From assembly GCF_900177375.1 (NCBI RefSeq), contig NZ_FWZU01000004.1:372001-436000 (forward strand): DNA of 64,000 nt. Reading direction: 5' to 3'. Below, one piece after another: positions 16,927 to 24,042 of this stretch. The DNA is from Desulfovibrio gilichinskyi (GTDB lineage Bacteria; Desulfobacterota; Desulfovibrionia; Desulfovibrionales; Desulfovibrionaceae). Each line of letters begins with the position of its first letter. The first letter of the stretch is position 1. The translations under genes and the position numbers were made by a program. Under the pieces are notes generated by a model. It was given only the letters and a program-made list of their open reading frames with translations, was not told where the DNA came from and made no database searches.

Positions 16927-17630
16927 TACATGTTCTCCACAAGTTCATATTGATTAGGAATTACATAGTTTATATTCCGGCGTGCGTTCTGCCTTTCCAG
17001 CCATTGCGGTGAGGCAATTCCGTTTTCCATTACAAAAATTTTGTCTGCGAGGTAGTAAGCTTCTTCCAGATCATGCGTGACATGAATTATCGGGATGTTC
17101 AGTTCTTTTTTGAGCTCTCTGAGTTCACGGCGTAATGATTCGCGCGTAGCGATATCAAGTGCTGAGAATGGTTCATCAAGTAGGAGCAACACCGGCTCAC
17201 GGGCCAACGCCTGGCAAAAAGCCGCGCGCTGTCTTTCTCCGCCGGAAATACCGGAAGGTTTGCGGTCTGCAATGTGGGCAATGCCGAATTTATTAAGCAA
17301 CCCTTGGACACAGTTTTTATCCACCGCTGCGAAAGCGACATTTTTGCGAACCGTCAAATGAGGAAAAAGAGTATATTCCTGAAAAACCAATCCTAAACCT
17401 CTTTTCTGAGGTGTTGCATGAAAATTTTTTGAAGTATCATTCCAGCAGACATTCCCGAGTGAAACAGTTCCTTCATCAGGAGACTCAAGGCCTGAAATAA
17501 TTCTGACTAAAGTACTCTTGCCTGCTCCGGACGGCCCGACAATGGCTGTAAGAGTTCCGGCGGGACAGGAAAGAGAAACATCCAATGTAAAGTTTGCAAG
17601 TTTTTTGCGAATATCAAGATGAAGAGTCAT
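16926..17630 (-). CDS. modC: molybdate/tungstate ABC transporter ATPase
   Basis: 234 residues: Walker A GPSGAGKST at residues 33-41, Q-loop VFQEYTLFPHL, signature SGGERQRAAF, Walker B VLLLLDEPFSALD, and H-loop HVTHDLEEAY. It is shorter than classical ModC (about 350) and ends soon after the ATPase domain, so the C-terminal Mop/TOBE regulatory domain is absent. It is the only ATPase in an operon with two permeases and two binding proteins. It overlaps the first modB by four bases. Confidence 0.9.
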   Translation of the reverse strand: MTLHLDIRKKLANFTLDVSLSCPAGTLTAIVGPSGAGKSTLVRIISGLESPDEGTVSLGNVCWNDTSKNFHATPQKRGLGLVFQEYTLFPHLTVRKNVAFAAVDKNCVQGLLNKFGIAHIADRKPSGISGGERQRAAFCQALAREPVLLLLDEPFSALDIATRESLRRELRELKKELNIPIIHVTHDLEEAYYLADKIFVMENGIASPQWLERQNARRNINYVIPNQYELVENM

Positions 17631-18283
17631 CGACGCCTTCCGTTGATGTAGTTAATGGCAAGCAGAGCAAGAAAGCTGACCGGAATTATTGCAAGCGACA
17701 TATACAGAGCGTCCTGATAGCGCATAGCTTCCACAGCCTCATAAATTGCAATGGACGCAACCTTTGTAGAACCCGGAATACTGCCGCCGACCATGAGAAT
17801 TACTCCGAACTCACCAAGGCTGTGTGCAAACACAAGCATCGCCGCCGCAGTAAGTCCCGGAATACTGTTAGGCAGGACTACGCGGAAGAAAGTAGCAGTA
17901 GGAGAAAGTCCGAGAACTGCGGAGTTCTCAAGCAATCTGATATCCAGTTTGTCAAAGGCGGCGCGCATGGGTTGAACCGCGAAGGGGAGATTATAAACCA
18001 GCGAAGCCACTAAAATTCCTGAAAAACTGAAAACCATTCGTTCGCCGGTAGCATCTCTCCAAAGTCCTCCCAGCGGACCTTGGGGACCCATCAGAATGAG
18101 GAGCCCGAACCCAAGGACCGTGGGAGGCAAAACCATAGGAAGAGAGACAACAGCATCAAACAGACTTTTTCCACGAAATCGGCAAAACGCCAGTATGTAT
18201 GCCGTTGGCGCTGCAACAACCGGAATGAACAGGGTTGTTGCAACGGCCAGTTTGGCAGACAGAACGAGCGGGTAAAAATCCAT
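17627..18283 (-). CDS. modB: molybdate ABC permease
   Basis: 218 residues with about five membrane helices. It has LPMVLPPTVLGFGLLILMG, the coupling loop NSAVLGLSPTATFFRVVLPNSIPG and AHSLGEFGVILMVGGSIPG, all standard for ModB. It lies one base after modA and overlaps modC by four, so the three are a tight modABC unit. It lacks any C-terminal fusion. Confidence 0.93.
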   Translation of the reverse strand: MDFYPLVLSAKLAVATTLFIPVVAAPTAYILAFCRFRGKSLFDAVVSLPMVLPPTVLGFGLLILMGPQGPLGGLWRDATGERMVFSFSGILVASLVYNLPFAVQPMRAAFDKLDIRLLENSAVLGLSPTATFFRVVLPNSIPGLTAAAMLVFAHSLGEFGVILMVGGSIPGSTKVASIAIYEAVEAMRYQDALYMSLAIIPVSFLALLAINYINGRRR

Positions 18284-18284
18284 G

Positions 18285-19019
18285 TTATTCGTATCCGTAT
18301 TTGCTCTTGATAGCTTTAACTTCAGGGCCAGCTAAGAATTTAACGAATTTAGCAGCAGCGTCTTTATGCTCTGAAGACTTAAGTACACAGGCAGCCTGCA
18401 CAACCAGAGGAGCTTCTTTTACAACGGTAAAGAATCCTTTTTTACCTTCGTCTGTGAAAACGGAGGAATATGCACAGAAACCTGCATCAGCCGCGCCGGT
18501 TGCAGCATACTGAAATGTCTGAGAAATGGACTGAGCATATGCCAGTTCAGGTTTTACTTTTTCCCAGAGATTAACTTTTTTAAGAGCGTTCATAGCTGCA
18601 GTTCCGTAAGGAGCCGTCTCTACGTTTGCGATAGAAATCTTTTTCAGTTTCGGATTAACAACAGCTTTCTGCCAAGGAGCGGAGCCGAATTCTTTGTTAA
18701 GAGACCAGAAAACAAGTTTACCGTTTGCATATACAAAAGGTTTTTCCGCAAGACCGTCTGCAAAAAGTTTGGCTGGGCGTTTTTCATCTGCAGCAAGGAA
18801 AACATCGAACGGTGCGCCATTGGTGATCTGTGCGTAGAGTTTTCCTGTTGATGTATAAGTTGCCTGAACTTCGAGTCCTGTAGCTTTTTTGAAAGCCGGG
18901 ATAATCTCCTGCATTGCCGGAGTAAAGTTTGCAGCCTGCCCGATAAGCAGGTCAGCAGCATTTGCCGCAATAGGCAGAGCCAGAAGTACTGTAAGAACTA
19001 GTGTAAGAATGCGTTTCAT
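18285..19019 (-). CDS. modA: periplasmic molybdate-binding protein
   Basis: 244 residues with a signal peptide (MKRILTLVLTVLLALPIAANA). The mature part shows ADLLIGQAANFTPAMQEII, GAPFDVFLAADEKRPAKL, GKLVFWSL and ANVETAPYGTAAMNALKK, all typical of ModA, which captures molybdate or tungstate in the periplasm. It is the first gene of the uptake operon and is transcribed divergently from tunR, the likely repressor. Confidence 0.93.
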   Translation of the reverse strand: MKRILTLVLTVLLALPIAANAADLLIGQAANFTPAMQEIIPAFKKATGLEVQATYTSTGKLYAQITNGAPFDVFLAADEKRPAKLFADGLAEKPFVYANGKLVFWSLNKEFGSAPWQKAVVNPKLKKISIANVETAPYGTAAMNALKKVNLWEKVKPELAYAQSISQTFQYAATGAADAGFCAYSSVFTDEGKKGFFTVVKEAPLVVQAACVLKSSEHKDAAAKFVKFLAGPEVKAIKSKYGYE

Positions 19020-19153
19020 CGTAAAATCTCCAATTTCATTGTGATTATGTCAAATTATGACTATTAGACGATCAAACACTTATGCAGGTCTGATGAAAGA
19101 AACAATGCCGTCACGCTAATTATAAAAAACGTGATTCTACGAAGGGATATTTT
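19020..19153. promoter_or_regulatory. divergent modA-tunR control region
   Basis: This 134-bp interval separates modA and tunR. On the minus strand it holds two near-identical 10-mers in tandem, TAGTCATAAT and TTGACATAAT, at 19063-19042. The second contains GACATAAT, which is also in the right half of the operators at 14377 and 21740. A second inverted pair, TCACG-N14-CGTGA, lies at about 19112-19135 nearer tunR. Binding by TunR is inference. Confidence 0.5.
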
Positions 19154-20197
19154 ATGGGAACAGGTAAATTAGCCCCGTGTAAATTCTTTGATGTGCCGGA
19201 TAATATTAAACATCTGGACACAAAAATGCTTGATTCTCTTGAGTCAGCTTATCGCTTATGGCGGGATGAATCCGGGCGAGCTGACCACTTGAGATCACGT
19301 ACACGAGTCTTTTGTCTGTTTCTTATATTGCGGCATACCGGTGCGAGGCTTGGCGAAATTCTTAAAATGGATGAGAGAAAAAGTATAAATTTCGGACGTG
19401 CGACAGTCACTCTCGGAACAGAGAAATTCAGCCGCGAAGTTCCTCTGCCGCAAAATGTCTGCCGTGAACTTAAAGCTTTGATTGAAGGCCCGATGGGAAT
19501 GGGACTAGAATCTCAGGTTTTTCATCTTGATCCGGGCTATGTGCGGCGTATTTTTTATGACAGGGCTGAGGCGTGTAGCCTCCCCCGTGCATTAGGTGCT
19601 CCAAGTGTGCTAAGGCGGTCCCGCGCTGTTGAGCTGCTCAGAAACGGAGTGCCGCTGGGGGTTGTACGTAAAGTACTTGGCCAATCTTCGGCAGATCTGT
19701 CAGCCGTTTATCAGGAGTGGTCTGAAGGTGATGTGCAGAACATTGTCCGGCGGATGGCTCTTGAAGAATCTTCCTTAAAATCCAGTGCCCGTAATACCTT
19801 CATAGGGCATGTCGCACAGATCCGTCGCGATGGAATCCTTGCTGACGTTGAATTTGAGACTGCTGAAGGGTTGCGAATAAGTTCGGTAATTACCCTTGAG
19901 AGTCTATATAAACTTGATCTTGAAGTAGGAGTTCCCGTTTCTGCAACGATTAAAGCTCCGCTTGTTTCTGTCCGGCCTGCGGAAGGTTGTACTTCCAGCA
20001 CACGAAACTGTGTTATTGCAACGGTTACAGAAATAAAAAGTACTGAAATACTTGCCGAAGTTTCCGGCGAGACAGCGTCCGGAACAAGGTTATGTGCGCT
20101 TGTCGCCTCATGGAGTATCGACGAAGAAGGGATGAATGTTGGCGATAAGATAGAATTTTGTTTTAAAGCATTGTCCATTGTCCTTCATGTAGTTTAA
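19154..20197 (+). CDS. tunR: TunR-like tungstate-responsive regulator: integrase-type DNA-binding domain plus two TOBE/Mop domains
   Basis: 347 residues. Residues 1-200 have the fold of a tyrosine recombinase: HTGARLGE with R65, LRRSR with R154, VLGQSSADLSAVYQ with Y186. The first catalytic histidine is replaced (SVLRR) and the second is Q177, so strand exchange is unlikely. Residues about 211-275 and 283-346 are two TOBE/Mop repeats that bind molybdate or tungstate. This architecture is that of TunR, described in sulfate reducers as a tungstate-responsive regulator of mod and related genes. It is divergent from modA, which is the expected context. ATG 19154 follows AGGGAT. Confidence 0.85.
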   Translation: MGTGKLAPCKFFDVPDNIKHLDTKMLDSLESAYRLWRDESGRADHLRSRTRVFCLFLILRHTGARLGEILKMDERKSINFGRATVTLGTEKFSREVPLPQNVCRELKALIEGPMGMGLESQVFHLDPGYVRRIFYDRAEACSLPRALGAPSVLRRSRAVELLRNGVPLGVVRKVLGQSSADLSAVYQEWSEGDVQNIVRRMALEESSLKSSARNTFIGHVAQIRRDGILADVEFETAEGLRISSVITLESLYKLDLEVGVPVSATIKAPLVSVRPAEGCTSSTRNCVIATVTEIKSTEILAEVSGETASGTRLCALVASWSIDEEGMNVGDKIEFCFKALSIVLHVV

Positions 20198-20285
20198 GAT
20201 TAAGTTATAATTAATTGAACGTTGCCGCAATTTCCCAGTTGTGGTATTTTGCGTAGAAATTAAAATAAACAATGGAGTATACATT

Positions 20286-20801
20286 ATGAGCGAAAGAACC
20301 GGAGTAATTACTTTCCAAGGGAATCCCCTCACACTTATCGGGGCTGAAGTAAAAGTCGGAGATAAAGCACCTGATTTCAGCGTGACTGATAACGGTCTGG
20401 CTCCTAAAACTCTTGCTGATTACAAAGGAAAAGTGCTTATTTTGAGTGCTGTTCCTTCTCTTGATACACCGGTATGTGACATGGAAACCCGCAGATTCAA
20501 CAACGAAGCTGCAAAGCTGAGTGATGATATTGCAATTTTGACTCTAAGCATGGATCTTCCGTTTGCTCAGGCTCGCTGGTGCGGAGCTGCCGGAGTGGAA
20601 GCAGTTAAGACCCTCTCCGATCACAAAGACGCATCCTTCGGTGAAGGTTACGGATCGTTGATCAAAGAACTTCGTCTGCTTACCAGAGCAGTGTTTGTTG
20701 TCGGCAAAGACGGCGTTGTTAAGTACGTTCAGTATCTGAAAGAAATCACAGAAGAACCGGATTACGATGCAGCATTAGCCGCAGCTAAGAAACTCGTTTA
20801 G
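20286..20801 (+). CDS. tpx: thiol peroxidase, atypical 2-Cys peroxiredoxin
   Basis: 171 residues starting at ATG 20286 with GGAG upstream. The upstream in-frame ATG at 20241 lacks a ribosome site. The peroxidatic cysteine is C64 in SLDTPVCDMETRRFN and the resolving cysteine is C99 in LPFAQARWCGAAG, both standard for Tpx. It reduces hydroperoxides in the cytoplasm using thioredoxin, an oxygen-defence role common in anaerobes. It stands alone and ends at a strong terminator. Confidence 0.95.
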   Translation: MSERTGVITFQGNPLTLIGAEVKVGDKAPDFSVTDNGLAPKTLADYKGKVLILSAVPSLDTPVCDMETRRFNNEAAKLSDDIAILTLSMDLPFAQARWCGAAGVEAVKTLSDHKDASFGEGYGSLIKELRLLTRAVFVVGKDGVVKYVQYLKEITEEPDYDAALAAAKKLV

Positions 20802-20821
20802 ATTAAATTAGAATCGACTTT

Positions 20822-20864
20822 AAGAAGCCCCTTGCAGGATATCCTGCAAGGGGCTTCTTTTTTT
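20822..20864 (+). terminator. intrinsic terminator of tpx
   Basis: A perfect 19-bp-arm palindrome (20822-20859) centred at 20840/20841, with GCCCCTTGCAGG in the left arm and a run of seven T from 20858. Confidence 0.93.
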
Positions 20865-21054
20865 ATGAAATAGTAGAAATTTTATTTGTAAGCACTCTGT
20901 TGAATATGAGGTGTGTTAATATTGAAGTAATAATAAAGTTATAGTGTATGGGGTAAAGATATTAATACATGCTCCGATAAATCCTTTAATATTGCGGTTA
21001 TTTGGTGTCTAAAAAGTGTTTTTGGGCATAATTAAACAGTTTAAAGGAGAAATT

Positions 21055-21555
21055 ATGAAACGTTTAATGAGTGTCGTGTTGTCGATGGTTGTGGTTTTGA
21101 TGATGTGCGGTGGGGCAATGGCGGAGGATTTTAATGCACAGGGGAGTACTTTAGTTCCTAGTTTATATTTTGACTTTATGGCTGCTAATAATTGGACTTC
21201 CCCATATATAATTATCAGCAATATTACAGCCGAGAAAGTTCAATGCAGAGTTACAATGTATAATCATGATGGAAGTGATGTGACTTCATTAGGTTATGTA
21301 ATGACTGGAGGAACAAATTGGGTTGCTGTCTCACATGGTGTTGGCGATTTTGATCTTCCTGCTTATTCTTCACGAATTTACAGTTTGCTGCCAAGTGGTG
21401 GGACAAAAGCAATCGTTGGGTATGCAACTATTGAATGGAAGTCTGATAACGTAAAATTGAGGAAGGCTTTGGTCGGTGGAGTGATGCGTTATCGTGCTCA
21501 TCCAGGAGGAGCCGCCGAATCTCAAGTGCTTATTAACCACGGTGATCCTTTCTAA
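21055..21555 (+). CDS. small exported protein of unknown function
   Basis: 166 residues from ATG 21055, which has AAAGGAG upstream. Residues 1-23 are a signal peptide (MKRLMSVVLSMVVVLMMCGG then AMA before EDF). The mature part is rich in S, T, Y and alternating hydrophobic residues (YIIISNITAEKVQCRVTMYN, IVGYATIEW), suggesting a beta-sandwich. I do not recognise the family. It has its own terminator and stands between tpx and the FmdE-Mog gene without obvious link to either. Confidence 0.75.
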   Translation: MKRLMSVVLSMVVVLMMCGGAMAEDFNAQGSTLVPSLYFDFMAANNWTSPYIIISNITAEKVQCRVTMYNHDGSDVTSLGYVMTGGTNWVAVSHGVGDFDLPAYSSRIYSLLPSGGTKAIVGYATIEWKSDNVKLRKALVGGVMRYRAHPGGAAESQVLINHGDPF

Positions 21556-21569
21556 GTCGATTAATATTA

Positions 21570-21610
21570 ACGGGCAAAGCCATCCGGTGAACTGCTTTGC
21601 CCGTTTTTTT
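21570..21610 (+). terminator. intrinsic terminator after the exported protein gene
   Basis: Arms ACGGGCAAAGC (21570-21580) and GCTTTGCCCGT (21594-21604) form an 11-bp stem with a 13-base loop, followed by seven T. Confidence 0.92.
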
Positions 21611-21739
21611 CTTCCCATCTTTCATTCTCCACCACTCACCCATTGCCAATCCCCCATCCATTAAATAAAAGACTCACTCGTTAGTTCCAAACTAAACGCA
21701 ATAGCCATTACATTGTCATTTGTCATAGATAAAACTATT

Positions 21740-21757
21740 TATGCTCATCTAGACATA
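21740..21757. promoter_or_regulatory. operator related to 14377: TATGCTCA-TC-TAGACATA
   Basis: Same 8-2-8 layout as 14377-14394. The right half TAGACATA is identical and the match runs on through TAATAA beyond it; the left half matches at five of eight positions. It lies 26 bp upstream of the FmdE-Mog gene, whose product is paralogous to the gene controlled by the other copy. TunR or ModE-like binding is inferred. Confidence 0.55.
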
Positions 21758-21782
21758 ATAAAATTCATCTATGGAGTGACAT

Positions 21783-23471
21783 ATGAATCTTGAAATCCAC
21801 ATGGCATCAAAAGCAGATACAGATTTGCATGACGATTCAATAGGGTCATATTCTTATGAAGAGTTCTATGAAGCTGCTCGGAGGTTTCATGGATATCCTG
21901 CTCCCGGGTTGATGCTCGGTGGTTATATGATGGAAGAAGCCCGCAAGCATCTTCCAGAAGGAACACTTTTCGATGCCATCAGCGAGACTTCCTGGTGTTT
22001 GCCGGATGCTGTGCAGATGCTCTCTCTTTGCAGCATCGGTAACGGTTGGCTCAAGATCAAAAATCTCGGAGTTTACGCTCTTTCACTCTACGATAAATAT
22101 ACAGGCAAGGGTGTGCGCGTCCGTGTCGACCCCTCAAAACTTGAAGAATGGCCTGAAATTAAATCTTGGTTTCTTAAGGAAAAGCCCAAAAAAGAGCAGG
22201 ATACTGAAAAACTGCAAGCTGAAATCCGCATGGCAGGGGCTTCCTTATGCACCATTGAGATTGTTCAGATAAAGCCGGAAGTAATGGGTCATCGCAGTAA
22301 GGGCGGCATAACTATCTGTCCGTTGTGCGGCGATGCGTATCCCGGATCATTCGGTGCTATCTGTCGTACCTGTCAGGGAGAAGGCCCATATCTTGAGCGT
22401 GAGTCCGGTCGGCAGTTTAAGATGGAAGATCTGCCTAATGGATTAAAATCTGTTCCCATCAGCGAGGCTGAAGGTAAGAAGGCCGTTCATGACATGACCC
22501 GCATTAATCCTGGCGACAGCAAGGGGCCTGAGTTTTTCAAAGATCATAATTTCAGTGCCGGAGATGTGTGCCGCTTACAACTTATCGGCAAGAATCATAT
22601 TTATGTTGATGAAGGTGACATTCCTGCCGGTGAATGGGTGCATGAAAATGAAGTTGCCGAAACCTTCGGGCGCATCATGGCCGGAGAAGGTGTAGTTCAG
22701 GAAGGAATGCCGCGCGAAGGAAAAGTTAATCTGGTGGCGGAGCAGGATGGAGTTCTTGTTACCAACCTTGAAATGATGACTCAGTTCAACTTTGTACCGG
22801 ATGTAATGGTCGCGGCCCGTAAAAGCGGATCTCTTGTAAAAGCCGGTACGCGCCTTGCCGGAACCAGAGCTATTCCTCTTTATCTTTCCCGTGATAATTT
22901 TTCCAGAGCTCTTTCTGTCCTGAACGGCGAACCTTTGTTCAAAATTGCTCCGCTGCGTAAAGCCAAAGTCGGTTTACTCATTACCGGAGATGAAGTTTTC
23001 AACGGATTGATTGAGGATAAGTTTGAAGCAATCATTAACGCAAAAATTCATGCACTCGGAAGTGAAGTCATTTGTACAATGATTAAACCGGACAGCCGCG
23101 AACAAATACGTAATGCAGCAATATCGCTGATGGATAAAGGTTGTGATCTGATTATTACAACTGCCGGAATGTCTGTAGATCCTGATGATGTTACCCGGCA
23201 TGGATTGAGAGATGCCGGAGTGACAGATATTCATTACGGAGTGCCTGTTCTGCCCGGAACTATGCTGATGCTCGCCCGTGCAGGTGGTGTTCAGGTTATA
23301 GGTGTTCCTGCATGTGCTCTTTTCTTTAAAACAACCAGCCTTGATCTTGTCCTGCCGCGTATGCTTGCCGGGCAGACTTTAACTCGTAAAGACCTCACTG
23401 CTTTCGCTGATGGCGGATATTGTATGGAATGCAAAACTTGCACCTTCCCCAAATGTCCTTTCGGAAAATAA
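21783..23471 (+). CDS. FmdE domain - zinc ribbon - Mog-like fusion with four-cysteine tail
   Basis: 562 residues. Residues about 25-130 are an FmdE-type domain (RRFHGYPAPGLMLGGYMMEE, then SWCLPDAVQMLSLCSIGNGW), though the usual cysteine of HGHXCPG is an alanine here. A zinc ribbon follows near 178-196 (CPLCGDAYPGSFGAICRTC). Residues from about 220 repeat the protein at 13245, including LLITGDEVFNGLIEDKFEAI and TTAGMSVDPDDVT. The end is C-ME-C-KT-C-TFPK-C-PFGK, the same CX2CX2CX4C tail. It is followed by a ModE-like gene and the selenoprotein formate dehydrogenase. A role in Mo/W cofactor handling for FdhA is likely but inferred. Confidence 0.85.
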   Translation: MNLEIHMASKADTDLHDDSIGSYSYEEFYEAARRFHGYPAPGLMLGGYMMEEARKHLPEGTLFDAISETSWCLPDAVQMLSLCSIGNGWLKIKNLGVYALSLYDKYTGKGVRVRVDPSKLEEWPEIKSWFLKEKPKKEQDTEKLQAEIRMAGASLCTIEIVQIKPEVMGHRSKGGITICPLCGDAYPGSFGAICRTCQGEGPYLERESGRQFKMEDLPNGLKSVPISEAEGKKAVHDMTRINPGDSKGPEFFKDHNFSAGDVCRLQLIGKNHIYVDEGDIPAGEWVHENEVAETFGRIMAGEGVVQEGMPREGKVNLVAEQDGVLVTNLEMMTQFNFVPDVMVAARKSGSLVKAGTRLAGTRAIPLYLSRDNFSRALSVLNGEPLFKIAPLRKAKVGLLITGDEVFNGLIEDKFEAIINAKIHALGSEVICTMIKPDSREQIRNAAISLMDKGCDLIITTAGMSVDPDDVTRHGLRDAGVTDIHYGVPVLPGTMLMLARAGGVQVIGVPACALFFKTTSLDLVLPRMLAGQTLTRKDLTAFADGGYCMECKTCTFPKCPFGK

Positions 23472-23481
23472 GGAGGATGAA

Positions 23482-23901
23482 ATGCAGGATATTACTGCTA
23501 ATCCGGACTTTAGTTACCTGAATGATCCGTCTGCCGTTGATGGGCACAGTCCTACAATACGTCTTCATCTTTGGCTTGAAGGAGATGAAGGAGTGTTTTT
23601 CGGGTACGGTCGTTTGCAACTCTTAGATCAGATTGAAAAATGTGGTTCTTTGAAAAAAGCAGCTGAGGAACTTGGAATGTCGTATAGAGCTGCATGGGGG
23701 AAAATTAAGCAGACCGAACAGGTGCTCGGATTTCAGCTCATTGAGAGGATTGGATGCAGGCGCAGCGGGTATCGTTTAACCGAAGCAGGGCGGCTTGTGC
23801 GTGATAAGTTCTTCGAATGGTTTAAACAGGTTGAATGCGATGCCAGACAACGGGCAGACGAAATTTTCCCGTGGCGTTCAAAAAGTTTCGGAGAATCTTG
23901 A
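23482..23901 (+). CDS. ModE-like winged-helix regulator without TOBE domains
   Basis: 139 residues from ATG 23482, ten bases after the previous stop and preceded by AGGAGG. The winged helix is typical of the ModE N-terminal domain: FGYGRLQLLDQIEKCGSLKK, AAEELGMSYRAAWGKIKQTE and an RSGYRLTEAGRL wing. The molybdate-binding C-terminal domains of full ModE are absent, so oxyanion sensing would need a partner. Position between the Mog fusion and fdhA suggests control of formate dehydrogenase or cofactor genes. Confidence 0.87.
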   Translation: MQDITANPDFSYLNDPSAVDGHSPTIRLHLWLEGDEGVFFGYGRLQLLDQIEKCGSLKKAAEELGMSYRAAWGKIKQTEQVLGFQLIERIGCRRSGYRLTEAGRLVRDKFFEWFKQVECDARQRADEIFPWRSKSFGES

Positions 23902-24042
23902 TATGATTATATGTGTTATTTTTAACATATTGCAATCATTGACTTTATTTAACTAATCTTCTTTAGTGTAATAATCAACACAACTATCGGGCGAAAAGCA
24001 GCCAAGGGTGCTCTCTGTCCGGTAAAAATTAGGAGGTTCTCC

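Noticed and set aside
19154-20197. A phage integrase marking a mobile element
   Set aside because: Catalytic histidines are replaced, two TOBE domains follow and it lies divergent from modA; no attachment repeats are nearby.
23904-23940. A third copy of the Mo/W operator before fdhA
   Set aside because: GTTA-TTTT-TAAC with flanking ATAT is palindromic but does not keep the TAGACATA half-site or the 8-2-8 spacing.
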